Notes: generated by a model from the letters alone, not told the origin. A DNA stretch of 64,000 nucleotides from Nocardia higoensis (GCF_015477835.1 NZ_JADLQN010000002.1:186001-250000); one strand, 5' to 3'. Numbered from the stretch's first letter, positions 34,622 through 42,961 are shown. Made by a program: numbers and translations.

Positions 34622-35734
34622 ATGCCCATCGCCACTGCCGACAAAGTCCTTCGACTCTCCATGACCACCTACCCGTTCATAAACGAGTCGCAGTTCTTCC
34701 CGGCGCTCTCGACCTACAAGGTTGAGCGGGTCTTCGATCTCACCGAATTCGAGAAGGCCCTGGCGCACTTCTTTCGAGGGAATCCGCTCTTCGTCAGATG
34801 CCACCTGATAGAGCTTGCTTTCGATTCTCCCGAGGATTTCCCCCTGTCGTCCTTTCAGGGACTCCTCTCGGAGAAGTATGAAAGCTACTGTGACAGCTTT
34901 CTGGTCGCTTCCGTCACCTATCGCTCGGACCCGCACATGCAGGGCATCTTCACGTGCGTGCCGTTCCCGCTGCAAGACGGATACAAATGTTTCCGTCTTC
35001 ATCAGGCACTGATGAAGACCCTGAAGACCGGACAGGATGAATTCCAGATCGCCCGAGGACTCGGAGATCTGGGGATTCGACCCGATGAGCTGGCGGAGTT
35101 CCTGCCACCCGTCGAAACATCGCGCTCCACCGAGGTCAGGGAACTTCCCGTCGGGTTCGCCGAAAGCTGTGCCACGCCGACCAAGATCGGTCCCTACCTG
35201 GACAAGATGAAGACCGAGTTCCTCGAGCGCGACAGTGAGAACATGTTCGTCCTGAAGAACAGTCTCTACTCGCCGGACCTCCCCCTCGGCAATTCCCTCA
35301 TGTTTCTGACAGTGCCGCGAAGCGTGGTCGCGCGAAGCACGGGAATCCAGATCCGTGACTACTACCACGCCGAGGAGCAGAGGCAGATGGACCTGCTGTC
35401 CGGCGTCAATTCGCGAGACGAGTTCCTCGAGGCCGGGCGGGCCAGAATCGGTGCGATGATTGCCACGCCGAACGTTTTCTGCGTCAACAACTACGGCAAT
35501 GTATCGGCGCACGACGGTTCGGATGTCCATGCGAGTCGAGGCACGCTCACGAAGTATCAATGGCATATGCCGATGCTCGTGTTGATGATTGCAGCGGGCG
35601 AGCGGTCCGGACTCTCCTTCACGATCACCATTCGCGACAAGGCGTTCAACTTCCGAACGGTCCCTCTGGCCTCCCATCGAGATGGCATCGGCAATGGGGC
35701 TGTCGAAAACAATCGGGCAGGGTCCGTCGCATGA
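34622..35734 (+). CDS. Unrecognised 370-aa protein, possible degenerate condensation-fold acyltransferase
   Basis: No family is recognised with certainty. The layout (RVFDLTEFEKALAHFFRGNP, then VPFPLQDGYKCFRLHQALM, then FCVNNYGNV and SGLSFTITIRDKAFN) follows the order of condensation-domain/alcohol-acyltransferase proteins. There the middle segment would be HHxxxDG. Here the DG is kept but both histidines are gone. The protein is soluble, and its DNA is less GC-rich than its neighbours. GGAGG precedes the ATG. It stands alone, divergent from the GMC gene. Esterification, amide formation or phenazine binding are all open. Confidence 0.65.
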   Translation: MPIATADKVLRLSMTTYPFINESQFFPALSTYKVERVFDLTEFEKALAHFFRGNPLFVRCHLIELAFDSPEDFPLSSFQGLLSEKYESYCDSFLVASVTYRSDPHMQGIFTCVPFPLQDGYKCFRLHQALMKTLKTGQDEFQIARGLGDLGIRPDELAEFLPPVETSRSTEVRELPVGFAESCATPTKIGPYLDKMKTEFLERDSENMFVLKNSLYSPDLPLGNSLMFLTVPRSVVARSTGIQIRDYYHAEEQRQMDLLSGVNSRDEFLEAGRARIGAMIATPNVFCVNNYGNVSAHDGSDVHASRGTLTKYQWHMPMLVLMIAAGERSGLSFTITIRDKAFNFRTVPLASHRDGIGNGAVENNRAGSVA

Positions 35735-36067
35735 ATCACCGGTGTGCTGGCGTTGTCCCCGTGGGTGATCACCCGGGGCTCCGGCACAATCGTGATGCGA
35801 GCGCGTGATCTGAGAGTTTCCCGCCGACGCCATGCCGGCGACAGTCGAACCGGCGGTCGGCGAGGCGAGCGTGAATATCCACCGCCAGGACGGTCGCCGG
35901 TGGAATGAGTCCGTCAATATGGCGTCCACAGACGCCACTCGGATCACTGACCGAATCTACTGGAAGACGTAGCTGCTCGCTCGAGAAGCACGCGTGACCA
36001 CGGCCACGGCCGACCTGCTCACCCTCATCGACAGTAACGACGCACGGGTTTGCGTCCTACACGAGAA
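35735..36067. other. Intergenic stretch, no confident gene
   Basis: These 333 bp contain one short open frame ending ATRITDRIYWKT-stop (35966-35971) without a recognisable start or family. No clear terminator or operator is visible. Promoter elements for the downstream oxidoreductase are presumed here. Confidence 0.4.
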
Positions 36068-36634
36068 ATGGAACCGTCTGTGACCACCAATCGCACACTC
36101 GTCATCGTCGCCCACCCGAACCTCAGCGAGTCCCGCGCCAACGCCGCCCGGCTCGCCGAGATTCAGGACTTGGGCAACGTCACCGTCCACGACCTCTATC
36201 AGACCTACCCCGATCTCGACATCGATGTCGCGCGCGAGCAGCAGTTGCTGCGTGAGCACGACACCGTGATTCTGCAGTTCCCGCTGTACTGGTACAACGT
36301 GACCCCGGCACTCAAGGCATGGTTCGACGCGGTGCTGATTCACGGTTTCGCCTTCACCTTCGACGGTTCCGCCTCCGCGCTGCGCGGCAAGAAGGCTTGG
36401 CTGGCCGTCTCGGTCGGCAGTACCTCCGATACCTACAGCGCAGAAGGCCTCGCCCGCCGGACCCTCGACGAGTACCTCGCTCCGGTCAGTCAGACACTGG
36501 AGTTCTGCCAATTCGACTATCAAGGTGTTCACGCTGTCTACGGCCTGATCTTCGACCCGTCGGACGAGGACCTCGTCCTGGATGCCAAGGAGTACTGCAG
36601 GCTCATCGCGACCAGCGGGACGCCGGTCGGCTGA
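36068..36634 (+). CDS. Flavodoxin-fold NAD(P)H oxidoreductase (MdaB/KefF-like)
   Basis: This 188-aa flavodoxin-like quinone reductase has LVIVAHPNLSESRANAARLAE (FMN phosphate loop), ILQFPLYWYNVTPALKAWFDAVLIHGFAF and KAWLAVSVGSTSDTYS. Such enzymes perform two-electron reduction of quinoid compounds. Next to a phenazine cluster it could handle redox stress or reduce a pathway intermediate. A GTG 12 bp downstream is an equally good start. Confidence 0.82.
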   Translation: MEPSVTTNRTLVIVAHPNLSESRANAARLAEIQDLGNVTVHDLYQTYPDLDIDVAREQQLLREHDTVILQFPLYWYNVTPALKAWFDAVLIHGFAFTFDGSASALRGKKAWLAVSVGSTSDTYSAEGLARRTLDEYLAPVSQTLEFCQFDYQGVHAVYGLIFDPSDEDLVLDAKEYCRLIATSGTPVG

Positions 36635-36695
36635 GATTGCCCGGATCGGTGTAGATCACGTACACGGAACTGTTCGGGGCGGGTGGGGGTCGTAA

Positions 36696-36733
36696 CGTGA
36701 TTACCCAGGTCGCACGCGACCTGGGTAATCACG
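36696..36733. repeat. 38-bp perfect inverted repeat
   Basis: Two 18-bp arms (CGTGATTACCCAGGTCGC and its complement) are separated by 2 nt between convergent genes. It could act as a bidirectional terminator, but it coincides with codons of an IS3 OrfA remnant. Confidence 0.7.
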
Positions 36734-36765
36734 AGGAGGCGTTGCGGACCTGGGTTCGGCGGCGA
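36697..36765 (+). pseudogene. IS3-family OrfA remnant (HTH segment)
   Basis: Codons read VITQVARDLGNHEEALRTWVRR, the helix-turn-helix part of IS3-group OrfA (compare QVARDLGVHKEALRxWVRQ). Nothing else of the element is left. It belongs to a different IS3 subgroup from the remnant at 11.1 kb. Confidence 0.65.
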
Positions 36766-36813
36766 CCGGTGGGCGGATTCGCCGCACTCGACCATGGAAC
36801 CGGACGTGGAGGT

Positions 36814-37875
36814 CTACGCCGATCCGATGCTGTTGCGCAGGAACGGACTACAGGTTTTCAGGGTCTTCTGGACAGGACTTGTCTCGAGCATACGGATGGA
36901 GTCCAGCGCGCTGAGACCCTGGGCCAGGTAGTCGTGCAGTTCGGTGGGAGTCCTGCACAGGACGAGGGCCACCAGGTTGGTGGGGCCGGTGGTAGAGGCC
37001 AGGAAGGCCAGTTCCTTGTGTTGGATCAGGGTTCTCGCTACCTGGTCCAGGTGCGCGGGGGTGACCGACATCCACAGCAGGGCTTGCGTTGTGATGCCGT
37101 ACACCTCCGCACCGATCTCGACGTCGAAGGTGAGGATGCCGCCCGCCTGCAGAGCAGCGAGTCGGCGCGTAACGGTCGAGGTCGACAGGCCGGTCTTGGC
37201 GGCGAGGTCCGTGTAACTGATGCGGCCGTCACGCTGCAACGTGGCCAGCAGTTGCCAGTCCGTCTGGGTCAGGGATGTGAGGGGCTCGTGATCGTCAGCG
37301 CCCTCTGCCGAGTCGCATGCTCGGCGGAGCTGCTCCTGCTGCTCGCTGGTGAGGGCGGTCGTGTGCCCCTGCCATGCGGTGGGACCGCCCAGATAGGCGT
37401 GCATCAGGCGGTGCGCCGACACCTCGGTGATGCTGGTTGCGCGAGGGATCTCGTGGAACAGCAGCTTATGGTGCGCCGCGGAGTTCGTCACCGTGACGAA
37501 GCAGATCTCGTTTCCCCCGGACATGCGCCGCACCCATGTGGTGTCGTCGCGCCGAGCCAGGCTCTGCGCGACACGCTCAGCGGTGTTCGGGCTGGCCGTG
37601 AGTCTCAGAATCCATTTCTCACCCGACGATCGCTGCGGGTTCACCACCCCGACAACGCGAAGCGCCATCTCACTGCTCAGCCGCCGGTAACGACGGGCGA
37701 CGGTTTGCGTGGAGACGTCCAGAACTTCGGCGATCCGGCTGAACGGCGCCCGACCGTCTATACGCAGGGCATGAAGAATGCAGTGGTCCAATACATCGAT
37801 TGTGGAGACCACCGTCTCAGGAAGATCACCTTCTGGCCGCCTCGGGCCAGGGACGCTCAGCAAGGTTCGCGACAC
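36814..37875 (-). CDS. Tandem AsnC/Lrp-family regulator
   Basis: This 353-aa protein has two Lrp modules in one chain. The first HTH is LHALRIDGRAPFSRIAEVLD and the second LLATLQRDGRISYTDLAAKT, followed by GLSTSTVTRRLAALQAGGIL. RAM-like ligand domains follow each (ITEVSAHRLMHAYLGGP; LAFLASTTGPTNLVALVLC). The GTG start has a GAGG site; further GTG codons downstream are possible. It sits at the right side of the phenazine genes and is a candidate amino-acid- or metabolite-responsive regulator of them. Confidence 0.8.
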   Translation of the reverse strand: MSRTLLSVPGPRRPEGDLPETVVSTIDVLDHCILHALRIDGRAPFSRIAEVLDVSTQTVARRYRRLSSEMALRVVGVVNPQRSSGEKWILRLTASPNTAERVAQSLARRDDTTWVRRMSGGNEICFVTVTNSAAHHKLLFHEIPRATSITEVSAHRLMHAYLGGPTAWQGHTTALTSEQQEQLRRACDSAEGADDHEPLTSLTQTDWQLLATLQRDGRISYTDLAAKTGLSTSTVTRRLAALQAGGILTFDVEIGAEVYGITTQALLWMSVTPAHLDQVARTLIQHKELAFLASTTGPTNLVALVLCRTPTELHDYLAQGLSALDSIRMLETSPVQKTLKTCSPFLRNSIGSA

Positions 37876-38032
37876 CCTTTTTCCTCGGGTAGCAAGGGAT
37901 GGGAGCACCTCAGCGGACTTGGCGTTCCCGCGAAGAGAGATTGTCAACGCCGTACGGCCAACCCCCAGCCTGACGACGAGCCGCGCCCATGCGCAACCCA
38001 GCTCTGCCCGATTAGATCATGATCCGCGGTGA

Positions 38033-38221
38033 TCAGTCAAAGCGGCCTTCGTCAGAGACTGGAAGAACAACGGCTTTGTCCCACAGCGGTTTGCGCAACA
38101 GTCCGACGATCAGGTAGGCGGTCGCGACGATCGCCACGCACGTCAAACCCACCGTCCAGTATTGAACGGCGGGGGAAGGCGCGGTCGCGTCCTTGTCGTC
38201 ACCGTTTTCCATGTCCTGCAT
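38033..38221 (-). CDS. Small single-pass membrane protein
   Basis: This 62-aa protein has an acidic, polar N-terminus followed by one transmembrane helix (VGLTCVAIVATAYLIVGLL) and a short basic-then-acidic tail. There is no known domain. It lies alone between the Lrp-type and MmyB-type regulator genes. A second ATG three codons in is possible. Confidence 0.5.
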   Translation of the reverse strand: MQDMENGDDKDATAPSPAVQYWTVGLTCVAIVATAYLIVGLLRKPLWDKAVVLPVSDEGRFD

Positions 38222-38282
38222 TGTGTCTGCCCGTTCGAGATCTGAGAAACGTCAAGGGCGGGTATGCGAGGCCCGGCCTCCC

Positions 38283-39152
38283 TCAGACGCGCCGCGCGCT
38301 TCCCGGCAATGATAGTGGGACAAGGGGTCTCGTGCCTTCGGCGAGTTCGCGGAAGATCGCTTCGGTGGGCGAGCCGGGATCTGCGCAGTAGATGATGATC
38401 CGCTGATCGCTGTCGGGCAGATGCAGCACCTGGCACTCGAAGTCGAGCACGCCGTATTCGGGGTGCGTGACCCGCTTGCGGTGGTTGCGGCGTTCGGCCA
38501 CGTCCTGGGAGGCCCACATCTGCGCGAAACGCGTTGAGGTGCCGAGCAGTTCGGTGACCAGGGCGCCGAGGCCCGAGTTGCCGGGATAGCGGGCGTAGGC
38601 GGCGCGGAGGTCGGCGACAGTGGTCCTGGCGAATTGCAGGGTCTCCGGGTCCGACCAGCTCGGGTCGTCGGCGCGGCGACGGAACGCCCAGCGCACCATA
38701 TTGCGATCCGAGGCCGGGGTGTCGGTGAGGTCGGAGATGAAGAACACGGCCATGGCGTTCCAGGCCAGGATGTCGTAGCTCGCGTCGGCCACGTAGGCGG
38801 GCATGGCGGTCAGCCCGTCGAGGATGGCGCGGACGGCGACGGAGACGGTGCGGTTCGGGCCTGCCACGACAGGCGGCTGGTGTCCGGCGGTGCGGAAAAG
38901 GTAGTTGCGCTCGTCGGCGGTGAGCATCAACGCCCTGGCCAGCGCGCCGATCACCTGTGCCGACGGGCGCGGGCCGCGGGCCTGTTCGAGGCGCACGTAG
39001 TACTCGACGGAGATGCCCGCCAGTTGCGCGACCTCCTGACGCCGCAGGCCGGGTGTGCGTCGCGGCCCGGTCTGCGGCAGTCCGACATCCGAGGGGCGCA
39101 GGTCGGCGCGACGCGCCCGCAGGAATGCCGCAAGATCGGTCCGATTCGCCAT
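38283..39152 (-). CDS. XRE-family regulator with MmyB-like ligand domain
   Basis: This is a 289-aa transcription factor. The HTH reads TPGLRRQEVAQLAGISVEYYVRLEQ. The MmyB-like domain runs from AYVADASYDILAWNAMAVFF through DVAERRNHRKRVTHPEYG to LPDSDQRIIIYCADPGSPTE. Members commonly control an adjacent divergent SDR/oxidoreductase gene, as here. Two decayed partial copies lie at 10.96 and 18.58 kb on the other side of the phenazine genes. Confidence 0.9.
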   Translation of the reverse strand: MANRTDLAAFLRARRADLRPSDVGLPQTGPRRTPGLRRQEVAQLAGISVEYYVRLEQARGPRPSAQVIGALARALMLTADERNYLFRTAGHQPPVVAGPNRTVSVAVRAILDGLTAMPAYVADASYDILAWNAMAVFFISDLTDTPASDRNMVRWAFRRRADDPSWSDPETLQFARTTVADLRAAYARYPGNSGLGALVTELLGTSTRFAQMWASQDVAERRNHRKRVTHPEYGVLDFECQVLHLPDSDQRIIIYCADPGSPTEAIFRELAEGTRPLVPLSLPGSARRV

Positions 39153-39254
39153 GTCCCCAGTGTGCTCGCTCGTGGCGGTCGGAGGGGGGTACCGGTGATA
39201 CCACGCTCGTTCGGCCCTCCCCTGGGGGCCGTGCGCACTGGAACCATTGTCGGC

Positions 39255-40022
39255 ATGACCAACGACACCACCTCCATTGCTCTGATCACGGGAGCCAACA
39301 AGGGCCTCGGCTACGAAACCGCACGCTCGCTCGCCGCCCGCGGCGTCACCGTCCTGCTCGGCGCCAGAGATCCCGAGCGCGGCCGGGCCGCCGCGGAGAA
39401 ACTGGCCGCCGAGGGCGGCGAGGTCCGCTTCGTCCGGCTGGATGTCACCGACGCCGCCTCGATCACCGCAGTCGCCGAGTACATCGACACCGAATTCGGC
39501 CGGCTGGACATCCTGGTCAACAATGCCGCCATCACCGGCGGCTTCGATACCGGCCTGCAACCGTCCACCACCTCGGTCGATTCCCTGCGCACCGTGTACG
39601 AGACGAATGTGTTCGGCCCGGTGGCGGTCACCAACGCCGTGCTGCCGCTGCTGCGTCGCGCCGAGGCCGCGCGCATCGTCAATGTCTCCAGCGAGGTCGG
39701 CTCGGTGCAGTTGATGAACGACCAGGACGGCCCGATGTGGCCGATGACGTCGATCACCTATCCGTCGTCGAAGACGGCGCTCACCATGATCACCACCATG
39801 TACGCCAAGGAGCTGTGGGACACCCCGATCAAGGTCAACGCCGCGAACCCGGGCTACTGCGCGACCGACCTCAACCACAACACCGGCTTCCGCACCCCCG
39901 AACAGGGCGCCGAACCGATCGTGCATCTGGCGACCCTGCCTGCCGACGGCCCGACCGGGCAGCTCTGGGGCTACCGCTGGGGCGCCACCGATGGCATCGA
40001 ATACGGGCGACTGCCCTGGTGA
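39255..40022 (+). CDS. Short-chain dehydrogenase/reductase
   Basis: This is a 255-aa classical SDR of the carbonyl-reductase-like group. The cofactor motif is ITGANKGLGYETA with ARDPERG (suggesting NADP). NNAAITGGF, VNVSSEVGS and the active-site YPSSKTALTM follow. It is transcribed divergently from the MmyB-type regulator, which probably controls it. It does not look like the sterol-pathway SDRs further right. Confidence 0.85.
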   Translation: MTNDTTSIALITGANKGLGYETARSLAARGVTVLLGARDPERGRAAAEKLAAEGGEVRFVRLDVTDAASITAVAEYIDTEFGRLDILVNNAAITGGFDTGLQPSTTSVDSLRTVYETNVFGPVAVTNAVLPLLRRAEAARIVNVSSEVGSVQLMNDQDGPMWPMTSITYPSSKTALTMITTMYAKELWDTPIKVNAANPGYCATDLNHNTGFRTPEQGAEPIVHLATLPADGPTGQLWGYRWGATDGIEYGRLPW

Positions 40023-40171
40023 TCAGCACCTGTGCAGACCTGGGGACAACTTCCGATCCGGACCCCGGATCCAGGACGCGCCGGTAGGCCCCGCGCGGAA
40101 TCCGCTCCGCTGTCGACCCGCGCGATGCCGTGACGCTCGACGCAGGCGTGCGTGGAACCTCGAACACAGAA

Positions 40172-40203
40172 CGGGCTCGGACCGATCCACCGGTCCGAGC
40201 CCG
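40172..40203. terminator. Terminator of the ipd operon
   Basis: A perfect 12-bp stem (CGGGCTCGGACC with GGTCCGAGCCCG) and an 8-nt loop lie 14 bp beyond the ipdC stop, between convergent genes. Confidence 0.75.
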
Positions 40204-40216
40204 CCGTGTCGCCGGG

Positions 40217-41314
40217 TCACTCCGAGGCAGTCACCTTCGACGAATTACGCAGGGCCGCGAGCGCGTCGAGCCGCGCCTCGGCCTCGTCGACGATCCGTTC
40301 GACGAGCTCCTTGCAGGTCGGCAGGTCGTCGATGATGCCGGTGACCTGACCGGCCGCGAGCACACCCGCCTGGGTGTTGCCCTCGACCAGCCCGGCACGC
40401 AGCAGCATCGGGGTGTTCGCGGCCATGATGACCTGCGACCAGGTGAGGTCCTTGGTCTTGCGCATGGCCAGGCCGTCGCGCACCAGGGCCGACCACTTCA
40501 TGCCGGTCATCTTCTTGAACTTCGCCGCGTTCGACACCGCCGCGGTGAACCCGCGCCAATTGCCCGAATGTTCCAGGCGCTGCACCAGTTCGGTATTGAG
40601 CACTCGGTGCGGCATGCCGTCGACCTTGAGCGAGACCACGGTGTCCTGCAGGTGCCGCTTCAGGTACTCCTGTTTGACGGCGTCGGGCACGCTGCTGTCC
40701 TGGGTGAGCAGGAAGCGGGTGCCCATCGCCACCCCGGCCGCGCCGTAGGCGAGCGCGGCGGCCAGGCCGCGGCCGTCGAAGAAGCCGCCCGCGGCGACGA
40801 CGGGGATGTCGACCGCGTCCAGCACCGAGGGCAGCAGCAGGGTGGTGGCGACCGGGCCGGTGTGACCGCCGCCCTCGCCGCCCTGCACGATCACCGCGTC
40901 CGCGCCCCAGGAGGCCACCTTCACCGCGTGCTTCGCCGCGCCGATCGACGGGATCACCACGACCCCGGCGTCTTTCAGCTTCGCGATGAGGTCCTTCTTG
41001 GGCGCGAGCGCGAACGAGGCGACCGCGACTTTCTCGCGGATGAGCAGGTCGATGCGCTCGCCCGCGTCGCCCGCGTCGGCGCGGATGTTCACGCCGAACG
41101 GCCGGTCGGTCTGTGCCTTGGTCTTGGCGATCGCGGCTTCCAGCTCGGCGTAGGTCATCGTCGCCGAGGCGAGGATGCCCAGGCCGCCCGCGTTGGAGGT
41201 CGCCGAGACCAGGCTCGGTCCGGCGACCCAGCCCATGCCGGTCTGCACGATGGGGTGCTCGATGCCGACCAGGTCGGTCAGCGCGGTCCGCAAGCGCGGC
41301 GTCGGGGTGGTCAT
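40217..41314 (-). CDS. ipdC: Flavin-dependent IpdC (NPD/2-nitropropane-dioxygenase fold)
   Basis: This is a 365-aa TIM-barrel FMN enzyme of the nitronate-monooxygenase-like family acting as a steroid-ring CoA dehydrogenase in the HIP pathway. IEHPIVQTGMGWVAGPSL opens the barrel. GADAVIVQGGEGGGHTG and VDIPVVAAGGFFDGRGLAAALAYGA form the FMN phosphate site. The ATG overlaps the ipdB stop. It ends 195 bp from the SDR gene and faces the fadA6 side across the 34-kb island. Confidence 0.9.
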   Translation of the reverse strand: MTTPTPRLRTALTDLVGIEHPIVQTGMGWVAGPSLVSATSNAGGLGILASATMTYAELEAAIAKTKAQTDRPFGVNIRADAGDAGERIDLLIREKVAVASFALAPKKDLIAKLKDAGVVVIPSIGAAKHAVKVASWGADAVIVQGGEGGGHTGPVATTLLLPSVLDAVDIPVVAAGGFFDGRGLAAALAYGAAGVAMGTRFLLTQDSSVPDAVKQEYLKRHLQDTVVSLKVDGMPHRVLNTELVQRLEHSGNWRGFTAAVSNAAKFKKMTGMKWSALVRDGLAMRKTKDLTWSQVIMAANTPMLLRAGLVEGNTQAGVLAAGQVTGIIDDLPTCKELVERIVDEAEARLDALAALRNSSKVTASE

Positions 41315-42072
41315 GCGGACGGCACCTCCTTCTCGCGAATCTTCCTCGGATCCAGCACTTCCCGGATGATGCGCAGCTGCTCGGCGCTGGGCGCGGGGGA
41401 GTGCGGCGCCTCGGCCAGACCGGCGACCTCGAAGGAGGTGTTCTCGGCGACCTCCTCCGGGGTGACGCCGGGGTGCAGGCTGCGGGCCCGCATGGTGTGC
41501 TCGGGGCCCTCGAAATCGAAGACACCGAGGTTGGTCACCACGCGATGGATCTTCAGGAACCGGAAGGCCGGGTTGTCCGGGTCGACCTTGTCGTAGCCGA
41601 CGCCGCAGACGATGTCGACGGCGTCGACGAAGACGCGCTTGTTGTGCTTGGCGACCCAGTAGCTGGTGGCGTGGTTGATGGTGTTGCCGGGCGCGCCGCG
41701 CAGGCCGAACATCTGCCGGGTCGGCTGCTGGTGCGGGCCGAAGGCGGAGAGGTTCTGGTTGCCGAAGCGGTCGATCTGGTTGGCGCCCATCACGACGTGG
41801 CGACGGCCCGAGGCGAGCACGTCGAAGACCTTGCGGAACGGGATCCAGCCCTCGATGGGGGACTTGCCGCCGAGCGGGGGAGTGTCGGCGAGCAGCAGCG
41901 CCTCGCCGTCGGACATCAGCAGATCCGGCTCGGTGGTGAGCCGGGCCAGCCGGGCGCCGAGGGTGGCCATCGGCGTCATCGGCGAGGCGACGATCTCGCC
42001 CGCGCCGTCGAAGATCTCCGCGCAGGCGACGGCACAGTACTCGGCCCTGGTGACGGTCTCGGTGCTGGTCAT
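41311..42072 (-). CDS. ipdB: COCHEA-CoA hydrolase subunit IpdB
   Basis: This is a 253-aa beta subunit of the CoA-transferase-fold hydrolase that opens the last steroid ring (ring C). YCAVACAEIFDGAGEIVASPMTP, VVMGANQIDRFGNQN and NHATSYWVAKHNKRVFV match the family. It overlaps ipdA and ipdC by 4 nt each. IpdAB was shown in other actinobacteria to use a CoA-transferase fold for hydrolysis. Confidence 0.9.
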   Translation of the reverse strand: MTSTETVTRAEYCAVACAEIFDGAGEIVASPMTPMATLGARLARLTTEPDLLMSDGEALLLADTPPLGGKSPIEGWIPFRKVFDVLASGRRHVVMGANQIDRFGNQNLSAFGPHQQPTRQMFGLRGAPGNTINHATSYWVAKHNKRVFVDAVDIVCGVGYDKVDPDNPAFRFLKIHRVVTNLGVFDFEGPEHTMRARSLHPGVTPEEVAENTSFEVAGLAEAPHSPAPSAEQLRIIREVLDPRKIREKEVPSA

Positions 42073-42956
42073 CGCGAGCCCTCCTGCTGTTGTGCGAACC
42101 GGCGGACAGCGGCCTGGTACTCGTCCTCGGAGACCGCCAGGTAGGTGTCGACGAACTGCTGCCAGGACTCCGGCGTCTTCGCCGCCTCCACATAGTGGCG
42201 CTGGAACTTCTCGTCGCGCTGGTAGTCGCCGGCGAAGGTGAAGTGCGCGCCGTTCGGCGCCTCGACCACCCCGTCGACCATCATGCGGTTGAGCAGCAGT
42301 TGCTGCGGTACAACGGCTTTCACCAGTTCCTCGGTGTCCACCACGCGCTCGACCGAGAGGTAGCGGCGCTCGGCGGCCATGCAGTACAGGTCGTCGAAGT
42401 ACGGGTCGATGCCGGTGTAGGCGGCATTGCCGTGCTCGTCGGCGAGGTCGAGGTGCACCAGCGCGGCGTCGAGGTTCAGCGCGGGCATGGCGGTGAGGGT
42501 TTCGGTCTTGCCGTCGGCGCCGGGATACGGCGAGGAGACGGTCTTCAGCTCACCCTCCCAGAAGGTGAACACATCCGAGCCGAGCCCGGCGCGGATCGGC
42601 AGGAACGGCAGCCGGGCCGCGGCCGCCTCCAGCCCGCACTTGAGCATGCCCTCGTCCATCTCGCGCGACACGATCGCTCCGGAGGTGCGGGCCTTGCCGA
42701 ACCACGGGTCGTAGAACGGCGCGGAGTCCAGCGACACGAAGCCGTAGTAGGCCTTGCGCACCTTGCCCGCCGAGCACAGCAGGCCCAGGTCGGGGCCGCC
42801 GTAGCTGACCACGGTCAGGTCGGTGACGTCCGAGCGCAGGATGGCGCGCACCAGCGCCATCGGCTTGCGTCGCGAACCCCAGCCGCCGATGCCGATGGTC
42901 ATGCCGCTGCGCAGCTCGCCGACCACGTCGTCGAGCGACATTCGTTTGTCTTTCAT
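42069..42956 (-). CDS. ipdA: COCHEA-CoA hydrolase subunit IpdA
   Basis: This is a 295-aa alpha subunit of IpdAB. MTIGIGGWGSRRKPMALVRAIL, VVSYGGPDLGLLCSAGKV, and ALVHLDLADEHGNAAYTGIDPYFDD are typical of the CoA-transferase alpha fold. A strong GGAGTGAGG ribosome site lies upstream. It starts 5 bp after the echA20 stop and overlaps ipdB, so echA20-ipdA-ipdB-ipdC form one operon. Confidence 0.9.
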   Translation of the reverse strand: MKDKRMSLDDVVGELRSGMTIGIGGWGSRRKPMALVRAILRSDVTDLTVVSYGGPDLGLLCSAGKVRKAYYGFVSLDSAPFYDPWFGKARTSGAIVSREMDEGMLKCGLEAAAARLPFLPIRAGLGSDVFTFWEGELKTVSSPYPGADGKTETLTAMPALNLDAALVHLDLADEHGNAAYTGIDPYFDDLYCMAAERRYLSVERVVDTEELVKAVVPQQLLLNRMMVDGVVEAPNGAHFTFAGDYQRDEKFQRHYVEAAKTPESWQQFVDTYLAVSEDEYQAAVRRFAQQQEGSR

Positions 42957-42961
42957 CGTCC

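Noticed and set aside
34474..34725. Open frame upstream of the 370-aa gene with a zinc-ribbon-like pattern (CATCGG...CNSCHAS)
   Set aside because: It runs out of frame into the well-supported 370-aa gene, has no good ribosome site, and its downstream part is a shadow of that gene. The cysteine pattern is probably accidental.
36697..38022. A 441-codon plus-strand frame across the Lrp-type regulator gene
   Set aside because: Only the first ~22 codons make sense (IS3 OrfA remnant). The rest is antisense to the tandem AsnC/Lrp gene.
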